Positions 25,501 to 39,700 of a stretch of 64,000 bases of DNA are shown here, piece by piece. The stretch covers positions 43,037-107,036 of the forward strand of contig JAAOOA010001653.1 in NCBI GenBank assembly GCA_012861695.1, in the 5' to 3' direction. Under the pieces are notes generated by a model, which worked only from the letters and a program-made list of their open reading frames with translations, ran no database searches and was not told the origin of the DNA. The position numbers and the translations under genes are program-made. This DNA is from Trematomus loennbergii (Eukaryota > Chordata > Actinopteri > Perciformes > Nototheniidae). Positions within the stretch are counted from its first letter, which is position 1; each line of letters starts with the position of its first letter.

Positions 25501-28314
25501 AAAAGTCTGTTGGAAGGGGGAAATGTGGCAGGAAACGCTGCACAACCAAGAGAGATGACCGCAGCCTTAACAGCATTGTGAAGAAGAGTCGCTTCCAGAA
25601 TTTGGGGGAGCTTCAAAGACAGTGGACTGAAGCTGGAGTCCAGGTATCAAAAGTCACTGTTCACAGGCGTGTCCGGGAAATGGGCTACAATAGCCGTATT
25701 CCCATGGTCAAGCCACTTCTGAACTCAAGACAACGGAAGAGGCGTCTGACTTGGGCTAAGGAAAAGAAGCACTGGACAGTTGCACAGTGGTCCAAAGTCC
25801 TCTTTTCAGACGAAAGCAAGTTTTGTATTTCATTTGGAAGTCAAGGCGCCAGAGTCTGGAGAAAGGCTGGAGAGGCGCAAAATCCAAGTTGCTTGAAATC
25901 CAGTGTGAAGTTCCCACAGTCAGCGATGGTTTGGGGAGCCATGTCAGCTGCTGGTGTTGGTCCACTGTGTTTCATCAAGCCCAGAGTAAATGCAGCTGTG
26001 TACCAAGAGATTTTAGAGCACTACATGCTTCCGTCTGCTGAAAAGCTCTATGGAGATGAGGAATTCATTTTCCAGCATGATCTGGCACCTGCCCACAGTG
26101 CCAAAACCACCAGTAACTGGTGTACTGACCATGGCATTACTGTCCTCGATTGGCCTGCAAATTCCCCTGACCTGAACCCCATAGAGAATATGTGGGGTAT
26201 TGTGAAGAAGAAGCTGAAAGACACCAGACCCAACAATGCTAATGAGCTAAAGGCCGCTATTGAAGCATCCTGGGCATCCATAACACCTCAGCAATGCCAC
26301 AGGCTGATTGCCTCCATGCCACGCCGCATTGATGCAGTAATCCGTGCAAAAGGATTCCCAACCAAGTACTGAGTGCATTAATGGACATTTTCAAATGTTT
26401 GATTGTGTTTTGCTGTTATAAATTTTTTTTTTACTTGGTCTGAGGAACTATTCTAATTTTTTGAGATAGGATTTTTGAGTTTTCTTAAGCTGTATGCCAT
26501 AATCAGCAATATTAAAATAATAAAAGGCTTGCAATATTTCAGTTGATTTGTAATGAATCCAGAATGTATGACATTTTTGTTTTTTTAATTGCATTACAGA
26601 AAATAAAGAACTTTATCACAATATTCTAATTTTCTGAGACAGTCCTGTATATCTATGGCTGCACCCAGCCGCAGCACCGGAAATTGAACTGCTTGGAGAA
26701 AAACTGACTATCAGAGATGTAACGTTATCTTTGATAATATTTCGTCTCCTCATTTTTCGTCAACGAAAGTAAAGAGAGATTTTGGCATAGTTTTTATTTA
26801 GTAAACTACATTTTCGTCTCGTCACTTTTCGTCAACGATATTGCATGATGATTTCGTTACAGTTATTGTTTACTGCCGTCGGTGCCGTCTCGTCATCGTC
26901 TCGTTTTCGTCATGGAAAAAAAGGTCGTTGACGAACATATTTCGTCATAGTTTTAGTCAACGAAATTAACACTACTTCCAAACTCTGTTATTTTAATTTG
27001 TTTTAACCTAGGAGTGCCCTTATATACCATCGTAACAGTCAGCAAAAAATAAATCAATATATATATTTTGAAATATTATAAAATTGACCATACGATGATA
27101 TTCAAACACAAGTCAGTTTAGAGTGGGAAAGCGTAATCCATTAGAATCAGAATATTGTATTTACCCCGGGGGAAATTGGGTCTTGTTACAGTTGCTCCAT
27201 TTTAAAATGAAATAAAATAAAAGATACACATTTTTTTTTATATAAACATAAGAAATTCAAGTAAGAATGTGCAAAAACAAAAATGAAAAAACATTAAAAA
27301 AATATCAAATTAAATAAAACAGTATAAAAATATTTATATACAAAAACATTTGAGTAAAAATGTGCACATTGTTTAACAATATATAGTATATTAAGATTTG
27401 GTGTGTTTGTATAAATGATATATTATTGCTGAAAACATGTAGTGCTGTAGTTTAGCTAGTAGTGAAAAAATAGTTGCAAAAGCACTGTCAGACAAACATC
27501 TCACTGTCTGACCTCAAAGTCAAATCCAATTGTGTCGATGGAGATGCCAGAGCGGCGGGCGTAGTTCTGGAGCGTTCCTGTGAGGAAAGCCTGCGGGAAG
27601 AAGAAGCCGCTAATCCAGAAAACAGGTGGAATGCCATCACAGATCCATTTCTGCAGGAAATTGATCCTCTGAATCAGGTCTGACACCCAGGATGCCAGAG
27701 GCTTCAGGGACGGGTAGGCCTGGAGGAAGGAGACACATGGCCCGTCAAAGAACGCCATGTGTATTCTTAGAAAGCAGAGCCGGGAATTATTAGAGCAGGA
27801 CAGAAATGTCAGCAGAAGTTCATCTGATTCCCTGTTCACTGAAATCACTCCCACATGATCAAGTAGTGTCACCCCCAACTGTACGACACACACAGATGGA
27901 TGTCGTAATATTATTTCAGTTAAAGGCCCATTGCTGTAATCTGTGCACGTGCAATACCTTCAAAACATCTAATACCTTTATCTTGACTCAGTGTGCGTCC
28001 CTTTGAAGTTATCCATATTGTCTACGGAATTGCTTAATTTATAAAAACATCCCATCCATTGAAAGTGTGTCTGAGAAAACTATAGATTTGCTTACGATTT
28101 TGAAAGGTGATGTCTTTAAATGTTTTTGATGTTGACTCTCTTTGAGCCATTCCTTTGGGGGAGGGGTTTCTGTTGTGTCTTTATTTTTGTAATGTTTTAT
28201 TGTAAAAAATTGATTATTGGCGAAAACTATTTCATTATGTCTGAATATGTATGAAATAACTTAATAAAAACGCAAAGATCCCATCCAAACCACGTGAGAT
28301 CAAGGAGGTCAATA

Positions 28315-28405
<91 letters not shown>

Positions 28406-31400
28406 TTGCCTTGGCTTTCCACATATCGGGCACCACGTTGATGAACAGGCTGCTGGCCATGAGCTCCAGTTCAGACGACATCACCACCAAACCTTTCAGA
28501 GCCTTCACGATGTCTCCGAGACTCTGAGAGATGACCGCCAGCAGATTGTTGTATCTGAAAAAACACAAATAACTAGTTATCAAAGTACAACCGATTTAAA
28601 CTGGCCATACCTGATTCAGTCCAATCAGTTATTCACGTGTCATCCATCCACAATATTATCACAATTATTAATTAAATGGAGTTATGCAAAGACAAATACA
28701 TAAACACTTCTAAGTCTTACGGGGGAGTAAAAGTGTAAAATAAATATCATGGGAATTTACCCTGTAAATAATGTTCAACCTGTTGTTACACCCTGGTATA
28801 ACTTAAATTACATTCTGCTTATACATCTGACAGATATACTTACACATCTAACTAGCAAAATTATAATTTCTAACAACCGATGGAGTTGACAACAGTAAGA
28901 CTAATTTCTTGATAAGTCCTAAGAAGTTGGAAACTGTACACAAAATGTAATAAAAACATGTTCAGACCTTGTTTATAGCACTAGGAAAACAACACCTAAA
29001 TACAAATACTTTTACTATCCCATTCTATATAAAGGAACATGGTTTATTTGTGAAAGGCTGATAAGATCCTTGACCATGCCTCAGCGAGTTCAATGCCGGG
29101 TTGAGGCCTCTACTCTCTCTTCCCGAGCTCACACCCAGTTGAATGAATAAGAGCTGTTATTATTATTACAGTATGATTACACAGCTGTGTGTGAGGAGAG
29201 GAGAGGAGAGGAGAGGAGAGGAGAGGAGAGGAGAGGAGAGGAGAGGAGAGGAGAGGAGAGGAGAGGAGAGGAAAAGTGAAAGTCACCACTACTGTGTGAT
29301 TATGATTACTGGCGTAACTGTGGAACTGTCCAGCTGCTGCTACTGGACTCAAATAGAGTTATGGTTACACATTTAGTTAATCATTTTTACCTGAAAAGTA
29401 AAATATCTTTACGTATGGGAAGAAACACGTATCTGTTCTGGGCACTTGGCTGAGGTTTTTATGAGCTAGATATTGTTTAAATGATTTCAGTGTGGCGCCG
29501 ATAGCAAGAATTACCCTGCTTGTTGATCTAATAAATATATTAAAAAGAATAGTAAAGGACATGTTCATTTGATCAGATGAGTTATTGCACTATAAAATGG
29601 AAACATTGACATTTATTAAATGTATATTGTCAACAGGTTCTACTGTACATAATTGCATTAGGTTAGCTAAAAGCAAGTTTAACTTAATATTTTTGCTTCT
29701 GAATGAACATTTAAGTCAACGTTTCATTTTTTTTAGTGGGGGGGTGGTCCAAGTTGATCCTAGTGGGACTGTTAAACTGTGTAGACCAGGGGGGTCAAAC
29801 TCAAATACACAGTGGGCCAAAATAAAAAAATGGGTACTAGTCGAGGGCCGGACTGGTTCAATGTTTATTGCAAAACTTATTGAAATGAACTTATTGCACA
29901 TATTCAACCTGGAACTAACAAAGCTTAAATTATTGCCTATAAAAACAACATTAAACATTAAATAATCAGTTGCATTCATTTCTTATGGCTCGATCTGCAG
30001 CTTTTCCAGAGTCATTTCTTATGATTACATTTTTGGCAGACAGATAGAATGAGGAAGATTGTGCAGATCTGAATTTCCCTCTGTGTCGGTGTCAGCACCT
30101 GATCATAAGTGTACAGCAACAGAGCGGAGTGGTGTGTGTTATTATATGAAGCACACCTGACGTGTGGTCTGGACTGTGGTTAGTCCTCAGCCTAACATTA
30201 CCTGATGACCTCCTGGATGAGCACTGTGTTCATGGACTCTTCATAGAGCACCGGGAACATTTCCATCACGTCCTGAATGTTGAAAGGCCGAGGAATCTTT
30301 TCCACGATGCCTGCCACGATCTCCTCCACTATCTACAACATGGAACATCAACAATGAAACCCAACATGTAGTCTAGATATTAAAGACACAACACATCACA
30401 ACCAAATTGCTGTTAAACAGTGTTCGGCAACAAAAAACGCTACCTCCTCCAGAGATTTGCCCCCGGCAGATGAAGCTCGAGGCTGGAGTGAACCAGAGCT
30501 CCCAGCAGGGCGAAGGACTCGTTTTGGGCAAAGCTGATGTTAGCGTTGTCATGGAGACCAAAGATCTCAGGTGTATCATTGATGGGCAAACCACGAATGT
30601 ATGCCAGGTAACCCTAAAGCAAGATTTTCAGAGCAACGGGTTATGATAGTCAGCAGTTCATACGTTTCTGTAGCATATCACATTTGATTTGTACATTTTA
30701 TTTTTCCCTTACTTTATTTTATTTGGCATTTTTAAGTTTTTTTTTTATTTAAACTTTTTACTTTATCAGTCAAAATGTTTAATGTTTAATTAAAACAAAT
30801 GTCATGTTTTCTGCTTGTAGAATAATAATTGTTCATGTTATTTAATTTAAGATATCTTCATGTTTAATAGATGGCTGTCTTGCAATATACCCCCTAAAGA
30901 CTTTTCATGTATTAAACTGAACAGTGAGAGACGGATTAGTGCTCTGATCACAATCTTTTGAAAGACCCTGCGTTTATCTGACCTTGATATCCAGATCTGT
31001 GTCTATCTGCCGGTAGACTCCAGACGAAGAGTAGAAGTGACCGTCTTCCAGCACAGCAGGACAGTAGAAATCCTCCAGGACGCTCAGCAGGCATCGTCTG
31101 TCCCAGTCATCTGTCACTCGGCCGCCGTAATTTATCTCCCCTGCGGTATATTTTAACACCTGGACAGGTGCAGAACAAGAAGGGGAGACAGACAGATGAG
31201 CAGGCTCAAACACACACAGAGTGATACAATGATGTGGCTTTGAGGTATTGTTATCTTAACAGGTTGTTAAATACAGACAGAAAGTTCTCCTCCCCCCACC
31301 TTGCACGGGACGTCCTGGTACTCGTCCAGGAACATTTTGACCTGGCTGATGCAGATGTTTAAGTCTCCGTCTGTGAAATCGTAGGGAATGTTTGAGCCCA

Positions 31401-32629
31401 GTGGGCCAAACTTCCTTCGCTCCAGAGAAATTCCATGGAAGAGACACAGAGACAGAACCAAAGCCTTGAGGTGTGATGCCTGGAGAGGAGAGGAGAGGAG
31501 AGGAGAGGAGAGGAGAGGAGAGGAGAGGAAGGAAGAGAGAAGTTAAGTTAAGTTAAAGTCACCACTAGATGCTGGATGTTTAAACAGATCCAAAATGGCT
31601 GGTTTTCTAATCTAACATTTGAGTGGATCCAGATATGAAGCAGGAGCAGACGGACCTTTGTGGAGCAGGTGAAGAACTCATTGGTGAGCCTCAGGTAGGT
31701 CTTCTGTAGATTGGCCTTGATTCCCTTGGGAGGCTCGATGGTCATCTTTGACCCATTTTGGAGAATAGACACTGGGAACTTGTTGCTGGAAGGCTCGTGA
31801 GCCACATACGGAAGTCCTTGTGCACCTGTTATGAGACAAGCAATAAAAGGAATTGATCAACTCACAATACTACAAAAGTGCACAGACCATGTGATCAATG
31901 CGTAATGGTCTGACCTTTACTGGGCTGATGTTTTCAATGAGTCTCTCCAGGGAGGGCATCCAGCTGGGCGCCAGGTGACAGTTCTGGAAGAAGACCCAAT
32001 GACCTCTCTCCATAGCAGCGAGCATGAGCTTCTCTGCCAAGGGGCCCTGAATCACACAAACAACAGCAGAACAAAAGGCAGAGGACAACAACAAGAGTCA
32101 CAAACAGAAGCTTTAATATAAGAGAAAACATCCATATTTTGTAAAAGGGTGTAGTTATTTAGTGGTCGACATATACATCTCCCTGTAGCTAGTTTGACAT
32201 TCTTGCAGTCTTACTGAAACATTTAAGAGCACTAGGTTCAATGGAGACGTAAAACGAGGACAGGCTGATGTAACAGCGCAGCACAAGCCCAGAGTCTAAC
32301 TCACATAGTTGCAAGTGATGTGACAAACACACGCTAACACCTTTTGAACAACCTCAGGGGGGAGTGTTGCTGGGAGAAATGTTTGGCCAGTTTCCGGTGG
32401 GTGGAATATGAGTCTGCATTCATCCCAAAACCTACACATGAGGTGTTTAATTTTTTTTGTGCTTTTTTTTGTGTCCTGGAATCGAGCATCTGCCTAAAAT
32501 AGTTGTGTATATCGCCCTGTCCCATGGCCATAAATAGAGAAAGCAATTATCACATAGGTGGCCATTCTTAACAAGTGAGATGAGAACGGCCTGGTTCTGT
32601 GTGAAAGTGTTTTACAGCGCTGTGTATCG

Positions 32630-32685
<56 letters not shown>

Positions 32686-33784
32686 TCTGACCTGGCCCTG
32701 GCCCAGAGAGATGGCACTCATTTTCTTGGAGAACTGCATGACATCCGCAAATTTGTAGAGGTCAGCAGCGGGGTCTGTGCCAGGGGAGAGCACAAAGATG
32801 AGGGGGGTGGAGAGGGAAGACTCCTTGAAGACCACCGACAGGTCTGACGTCTGTGAGAAGATCGAGAGGATAACAAGCCATTAATACGACTGTAAAGCAA
32901 AACATCCACATGTCGGAGTGTCCCAGTTAGACTGCTGATGAGGAGGCAGTCAGTGAGGTAAAATTACTGTTTTTGTAAATGCTGTCTGGTGGCTTTAAAG
33001 ACAGGATACCCAGGATATAATAGCCTCAGTTCTTTATCCGAAAGGGATGTCCGAAGGGAAGGTAAAACGTTGAAAATATTATAAATATATTTAACACTTA
33101 CATTTGTATTCATTTTCCTTTCTTTTAGGTGGCTATATAGGTTTAGCTGCTGCCTCGGTCCACAGCAGAGGATTTCTTTGCTTCAGTACTGCCGTCTGCT
33201 TTTCCAACCTGGAGGCTAGATCTCCAGCTACAGTAGGTAATACACTGACTAAGGATACGAACCTCACACAACCCCACTACATCAGATCCAAACGAACCTT
33301 CTAGGGCACGAGGGAGGAGAGAAACTCTACCTGAGGCTCTATGAAGCGTTGTCCCAGCTGAGCCGAGACAAAGTCCTGCAGGCCTTGAACAAGACGGTCG
33401 GCCCTCAGACAGCGCAGCACCAGCAGCTTCTGGAACGAGTCCAGCTCGGTGTCCCACTGTCCTGGGAGAGGGTCCCTATAAGCAAAGACACACACATGCA
33501 CACCCCGTTAGATATGGACGGCTACTGCACAGTTGAAAGAAGGAAACAAGTGTCCATTTGTTAACAAGGGGGTTTTTCTATGCATGCCTGTGAGGCTGGT
33601 TGCTGTCAAAGATGCTCTTGAAACCCTGCAGATGTTCGGGGAAGCTCTCTGCCAGGTTTCTGAAGTTGTCCAGAGCGCTGAGGCCCAGAATGTTCTGCCA
33701 GGCTCGCTCCGACAGCCAACTCACTGCTGGGTTCGTCAGCTCCTGGGCGGGCATCCCTCCAGACAGCAGGTAACGCCACTCAGC
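19558..33784 (-). CDS. dnah1 block: AAA6 and C-terminal domain
   Basis: Exons: 33588-33784, 33331-33475, 32692-32850, 31915-32046, 31656-31825, 31300-31479, 30983-31159, 30444-30613, 30202-30332, 28410-28554, 27513-27719, 20389-20623, 19558-19679. Motifs: [108 protein letters not shown] and the terminal [18 protein letters not shown]. One-base losses lie near 30487-30492 and 31788-31792. GC donors end exons 28410-28554 (AAG|GCAAGA) and 33588-33784 (CAG|GCATGC). The intron 20624-27512 contains the nested transposon cluster. Confidence 0.9.
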
Positions 33785-36700
33785 CTGCCACAGAGGGACC
33801 AATTCAATTCAGGAAATGTAAAAGGACAAACTCCACCTCTGTGTTTGTACGAGTTCCCACAGGAAATTAAAGAGGGGAGGGAGACTGCAAACTCCCACGT
33901 TTCTCACCATATCAATTTTGTTCTCATTCATCATGATGCGAGCGCACAGGAGAAAGGCAAACATGAGTTTGTTCTTCTCAAATAAGCTGCGGCACACATT
34001 GCTGTACAGGCTGAAGGTGAAAAACTCATTTATGTTGGCAATCCTCTCCTCCACCGTGTCTGTAAAAAACATTACATGACATGTCACTTGTTAGACGCTT
34101 TTATCCAAAGCGACTTACATACATTCAGTACTGCGGACAATCCCCACAGGAGCAATTTGGGGTGAAGTGTGTTGCCCAGGGACACAACGACATGCTGACT
34201 GCAGTGGGACTCGAACTTGCTATCCCCTGATTCAAAGTTCAGCGCACTAAGTTCAGCGCACAATCCACTGAGCCACAGCCTCACATCAAATACATTCAGC
34301 GGAAGCAGAAAATAATGTTCCCATATGTTTTTAAAGCCATAAAGCAGTTTCATGTCTTTTCCATCTGAACAGACATAGTTCTGTGTATATGAGCTACTGT
34401 GGAAATTCTACCTGCTTCCTCAGAGTTGGCAAGGCCAGCCATGAAGATGCAGAGGAACCACTCCAGTGAGTACTGGTACATGGGGTTGACATTCGACAGG
34501 TCCGATACACAGAAGAATAGGATCTGTGTGCGCACAGCCACTGGAACGTACTCCAGGCGGGTGGCGTCAATGTCCTTCTCCGTCTGCTCTGCCACCACCA
34601 CTTTGGCCTGCCAGCAAAACCAGCTTGCGTTAGTAAAATCCAGTAGCATATGACTTTGATGGAACATTGCTAAAGAATCACAATATATGAAGTTTGTTGG
34701 GGTATTGGAGATTATAGCTCTCCCACTTTCTTACCTTGATCTCTCCAGCTTTGATCTTGGAAGCTCCCAACACTTGGATGAGTTCCTCGTTGTCCACGGG
34801 GTTTCCCTCAGTGGAGCTGAGTCGGAACAGGATCTCATCCTCAATTTCTTTCAGCTCCTGTTTCATCTGGGCGTTGCTGATGATCAGCTGGTTCTTAGCC
34901 TCCTCCAGGTCTGGACGCTCCACAGCCACCACCTGGCCCAGCAGCTGGTCCTCCAGACCGCTGAGAATAAAGACAGTGAAGCCAGACATTAGTTGTTAGA
35001 ATAAAGTTCATCAACTGAATTCATTCTGAAGAAATGTTGGATTTCTTTCTGAAAGTCACAAGCAGATTTCTTGTCAATCTTTTGCTCACATTTCATTTTA
35101 ATATCAAGGATGTTTTGGAATATTATTTACTAACAATCAACAAACATATGAGACTGAAATACTGGGCTTTCAACTAAAGACACAGCCACGCAAAAACTGC
35201 GGCATGTGTACGGCTCCTTATGGGTACTGTAATTTCCGAAGTGCCGGGTTCAAGGACCCTGACCTTGGCCAGGAAAAACAGGCACTCGTTTGTTTAATTT
35301 CTTTGCGGTCTAGATTTCTTTAATTTTTTTTTGCGTGTGTTTATAAATGACCTCGAGGGCCGTATCAAATGGTCTCGCGGTCCGTATACGGCCCGGATGC
35401 CGGAGGTTCCCCACCCCTGTTTAAAACGAACTCGATTTTGCCTTTTTGGGTTTATAACATGTGTTACCTTGGTGACAGGGTGAAGTTAATGAGGGTGACT
35501 TTGGTGGCCACCTCTGGAGAGTAGTGTGGGTTAGGCAGCTTGGTGGTGATGTACATCTTGAAGCCTTGTTGGTAAGGGATGACTGTGTCCCCCAGCTTCA
35601 GCATGGTGCTGCCTCTCAGCACAAATGTCTATGGGCCAAAAAAAGTGTATCATCAGACCAGTGAATGGTGGATCGTGGATATTTGCACAAGAGATTCTTG
35701 TTTGGGTATGTATTAACTTGTTGCAGCAAGACAGGCTCTAGGGCAGGATCCAATTCCTCCCCTATATTCTCCAAGAGGCAGGGTTCCCAAAGCAATGGCA
35801 ATCTCAAGACTGCGGAGGAAGTCCCGGTCACTTAACTTAATGACCTCAATCTATGTCCTTCTCCTGGGGGACAACAAGAAGCAGGTCTGAATAAACGGAG
35901 GATTAAATACAGACACTGAGAAGCTATCACAAGGAATTCAGGGTAATGTGTACACATATATTTACTGAAACCAGTAGATATCTTGACACAGCTACTTTCT
36001 ATCTCTTTTTGTCTCACTGGCGCCCTCTGCAGTGATGGTCGGATCAGTACACAGATAAGAGACCTTACCATGTTTTTGATCCAAGTGTTGGCTTGTCCCT
36101 GAGGATCGATGAATAAAGGCCAGCGCAGACAGTACTGGGTGATCACACCGTTCTCCACTGAGAGGTTATCCTTGGGCAGACCTGATATCTGTGCACATTA
36201 AAATGACAAAGTACGATGACAGAAAAGGTAAATTACCATTAAGTTAAGTAAACTCACTGGCCCCGAAAAATATATTTAAAAAATCAATAGTTAACACAAA
36301 ATCTTGTTCCGACCTGCCATGAGCGGATCTTGACCGGGTCTCCGAAGGTGTTGATCAGGTTTGGTTCGTCAGTGTGTGGAACATTTAGCTTTTTGAAACA
36401 TTGCAGCCACTCCTCTGCCATGGCTGCCCTGTACTCTCCCTAAACATAAAAACAATACTGATCAAAGTCACACAATAGTGCTGCACTGATTAGGAACCGG
36501 AACAGAATCAGAATCAGAATCAGAATCAGAACCCTTTATTAGTCCCACGGAGGGGAAATGTGCGTAGTTACAGCAGGAAAAAGAGCCACAGACCGCTTAA
36601 TGTTACATATGTTAAATATGTGACATGCATTTAAAAAAAGTACTAAGTTATGATATAATAAAAACATATATAATACAAAATAAAAAGTTACATAATTAAA

Positions 36701-39700
36701 AAAAATACACATCCTGTAACAGTTCTACGGATTTAGCAGCCAGGCATATATTACACAGTTATTAACGGCATCTATATATATGCACACCTAGCACATATTG
36801 CACATAGGTGGTTGGTATTTAACAGCAGCAAGTTACACAACAGGCAGAAAAACAGTGACACAATAAGGCTAACCTACCAATAATGCATTGCAATTCTTTC
36901 AACAATATTTAACAATAATGTACCTACTTATTTAACATAAGTCTAGAAGAGCAAAAACTAAAGTTATACTTTTTCTATCCACCAGAAAAGCATGACAGTT
37001 AAAGGTGGGGTAGGTAATTCACTTCAGAAACACTTTTTGTTATATTTCATGGAAAGCTCTTAACATCCCGATAGCCTCTGGAACTCCCTCCCACCTGACA
37101 TCCGCAACACTGACTCTCTCCCCATTTTCAAATCACGCCTCAAAACATATCTCTTCACACTCGCATATCCACCCTGATCATTATCCATCACACATCCTCT
37201 GTTTTTATTTATTTGGTTATTTGATTGATTGATTTATATACTGCATTGTCTTATTTATGTTTCTTATGCTGGTGTTATCTATTGTGTATCTTGTTTTTTA
37301 TGTATTTGTACGGCGACCTTGAGAGCCTTGAAAGGCGCCTATATAAAATAAATGAATTATTATTATTATTATTATTATTAAACGCTTTGACAATAAATAC
37401 ATTAAAAAATGTAATCCGTGGAAGCCGTGGTACTGTAAAAAGCACGACCAATCATCTGAGCCGGCCCGGCTAAAATAACTGGATGGCCTACCTGCCTGTC
37501 AGCCTTCCATCTGTGCACAAACTTATCTCGTGCCCTCATTGGTCATGTGCGCGTTCGTGTGTGTTGGAGGAGGGGCTCTGTAAGGGAGTCTGAAGGAAGG
37601 GGCAGATTTTTTTCGGCTGCGTACTTTCAAATTCTAGCGCACTCGAGCTGGTTTCTCCATTCTTACCTACCCTACCTTTAACATACTTTGTGATATGTAT
37701 TCACACAGACTTACAGTGAAGGGTCCCAGGTATGCGAGGTATCCAGCAGACAGAAGCACATCGCCGGCCACATTATTGACCATGTACTCCAGATTTAGCA
37801 CTGTTTCCTTCCAACGCACCTTCTCATCTGCCAGTCCACCAATAAGCTGAAAATTAAAGCCAGTTTATTATTCAACTACCAATACAAAAATAAGTTAAAT
37901 ATGTATAGACAATATAACACTAAGTACAGAGACAGTACATCTTGTTTTTGTATTCTGTATATGTATCCTGTTTCTAACCACCTGCTGGTGTAATTCTAAA
38001 TTGCCCCCTGGGGAACAGGGAAGTCTTAGCTTATCTTGTCCCTCATTCTGACCTTGTCTGCTCGGATGAGGCGGGCCTCACACAGTTGATATTTTTCGTC
38101 CAGCTCATCTTTCTTGGCCACACAGGCCTGGTACTTGGCCTGCAAAGTGGCAATGCCGCCCTCAACCACCGCCAGCTTTTCATTGGCATCATCCAGGATG
38201 AGCTGCGTCGCTGCTAAGTCCTCCGAGGCCTCCTTGAGGGCTGTCTGTGAATATTTACATATTTAATGTTAAAGTGGTGTCTTACATCGATGACCTCATG
38301 GCTCAAATGTGGATTTCACTTCTTACCTTTTAACTTCCACACCCCTGGAAACAAAGTGATATGTATGCATGGCTCGCACCCACTGGCAAAGAGGTACAGG
38401 CTTTGGAAACTTTGGCAATGTTGGCTGGCTGGAACTCATCATCATCTATGTAGGGCTGGACTAAACTGATCACGCTCTCTGGGATGTTTTCCTGCAGAAT
38501 GATTGCGAGCAGAAAATGAATACATCTCCCAAACAGGAAATAACCAAATCAGCATTGAACACTGACGTTTTTGAGAACTTTAGGTACTGAAATAAAATCT
38601 AAAAGATACTAAAATAATTTTCGATGGAAGCACTAATGACAACATATACTGTACAAACAATGACTTGGCAATAACTGTACTAGCTAGGAGCCTTACCTTA
38701 TCAAAGTTAAAGAGGCTCTCCAGAAACTTGCCAGGGTCTTGAAGCTGACTCTTAATAACCTCCGAGTAGTCGTCCACCTTGGTGCCAGGCTTCTCTCCAG
38801 GTACCCTTTTGGGTTTGATGCCCTTCATGATGCACACTGCCTCCATAACCTTCTTCACCCCCGGGGAGGGCGCTGCAAGCGTCGCACCTATGGACAAAAA
38901 GGTTATTTTCTACATATGTAATACTATTTCAGGAATATGTTCAACTGACCATCATTTAAATCCCTGACCTCAGTGATATCGTTCTTGTTGAGGGACTTGA
39001 GGCTGTTGAGCGCAGAGTCGAGGGCGGGCAGAGCCAGGTCCAAGTCTTTCTGGGCATCCGCAGCAATGGCTCCTGCAAAACGAGCTTTCTCTGAGGCCTT
39101 GGCTTCCTCTGCTTGCACCAACTTCCGGGTATCCTCTGCAACTACCGTGTCTATCTGGCAAGGTAGAGCATAAATCACACTGAAGGGTAAGTTTTCCAAA
39201 AACAGGCTCATGCAGATATATTGGACACAAACCATGAAGAAAAAAACGTTCTGTTTTTTACTTTAGAGACTATAAGACTTTAGTACTAGTCTAAGTCTTA
39301 ATTCCCTTACTTTGATGGTCTCCATGGTGACTTCAGTGTCCCTGGTGGCCTCCTCCAAAAGTGGTCTCATCGTCCCCAGGTCTTCCTGCATCTTACTCAC
39401 ATCATCCGCTGTGCTGAGAAGCTATGGGATGACAGAAACGCTTATTCATCATAAGTACACAAAAACAAATGTATTTTCTATTGCTGTTTTCCCTTCCTTT
39501 GTTTCAGTGCCTTGCCTTGTCTAGGCCGGTCTTCATGCGCTGACGAGCACTGCACAGTTCTTGCTTCTTGCGCACAGTGAGATCTGAGAAGATTTTCAGC
39601 AGCTCCAGGTAGCTCTTGGGGGTGATGTAGTTGTGCCTGGAAAGCTCGGCCAGGTACTGATCACACTTCCTGGCTACCATCTGGTGGATCTCCACACACA

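Larger units (their letters stand above)
21682..26657 (+). mobile_element. P-element-like THAP transposon nested in the outer element
   Basis: The ends CATAGATATATA and TATATCTATG are inverted repeats (extended match includes CACTAGATG.CTCA and GCCGCCATCTTGCTACAG), flanked by the 8-bp duplication GCTGCACC (21674-21681 and 26658-26665). It encodes a THAP-domain start (22123). P elements make 8-bp duplications and carry an N-terminal THAP domain. The catalytic part is missing. A LINE fragment (about 22998-23785) and a Tc1 element (25069-26647, inside the right terminal repeat) have inserted. Confidence 0.7.
20785..26974. mobile_element. Outer hAT-like element of a nested cluster (dnah1 intron)
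   Basis: The terminal inverted repeats TAGTGTTAATTTCGT and ACGAAATTAACACTA are perfect over 15 bp, with the 8-bp target duplication CTTCCAAA at 20777-20784 and 26975-26982. About 1.2 kb belongs to this element itself: 20785-21681 and 26666-26974, with many TTTAGTCGACTAAAA-type subterminal motifs near 20890-21050. The rest is an inserted P-like element. Eight-bp duplications and the TAGTG terminus fit the hAT superfamily; no transposase is visible. Confidence 0.8.

Noticed and set aside
27474..27683. Plus-strand open frames across dnah1 exons
   Set aside because: They are shadows of minus-strand exons, which give recognisable dynein sequence with proper splice sites.
28227..28703. Open frames of Cys-Val or His-Thr repeats
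   Set aside because: They are translations of the (GT)n microsatellite; only 28410-28554 is a real dnah1 exon.
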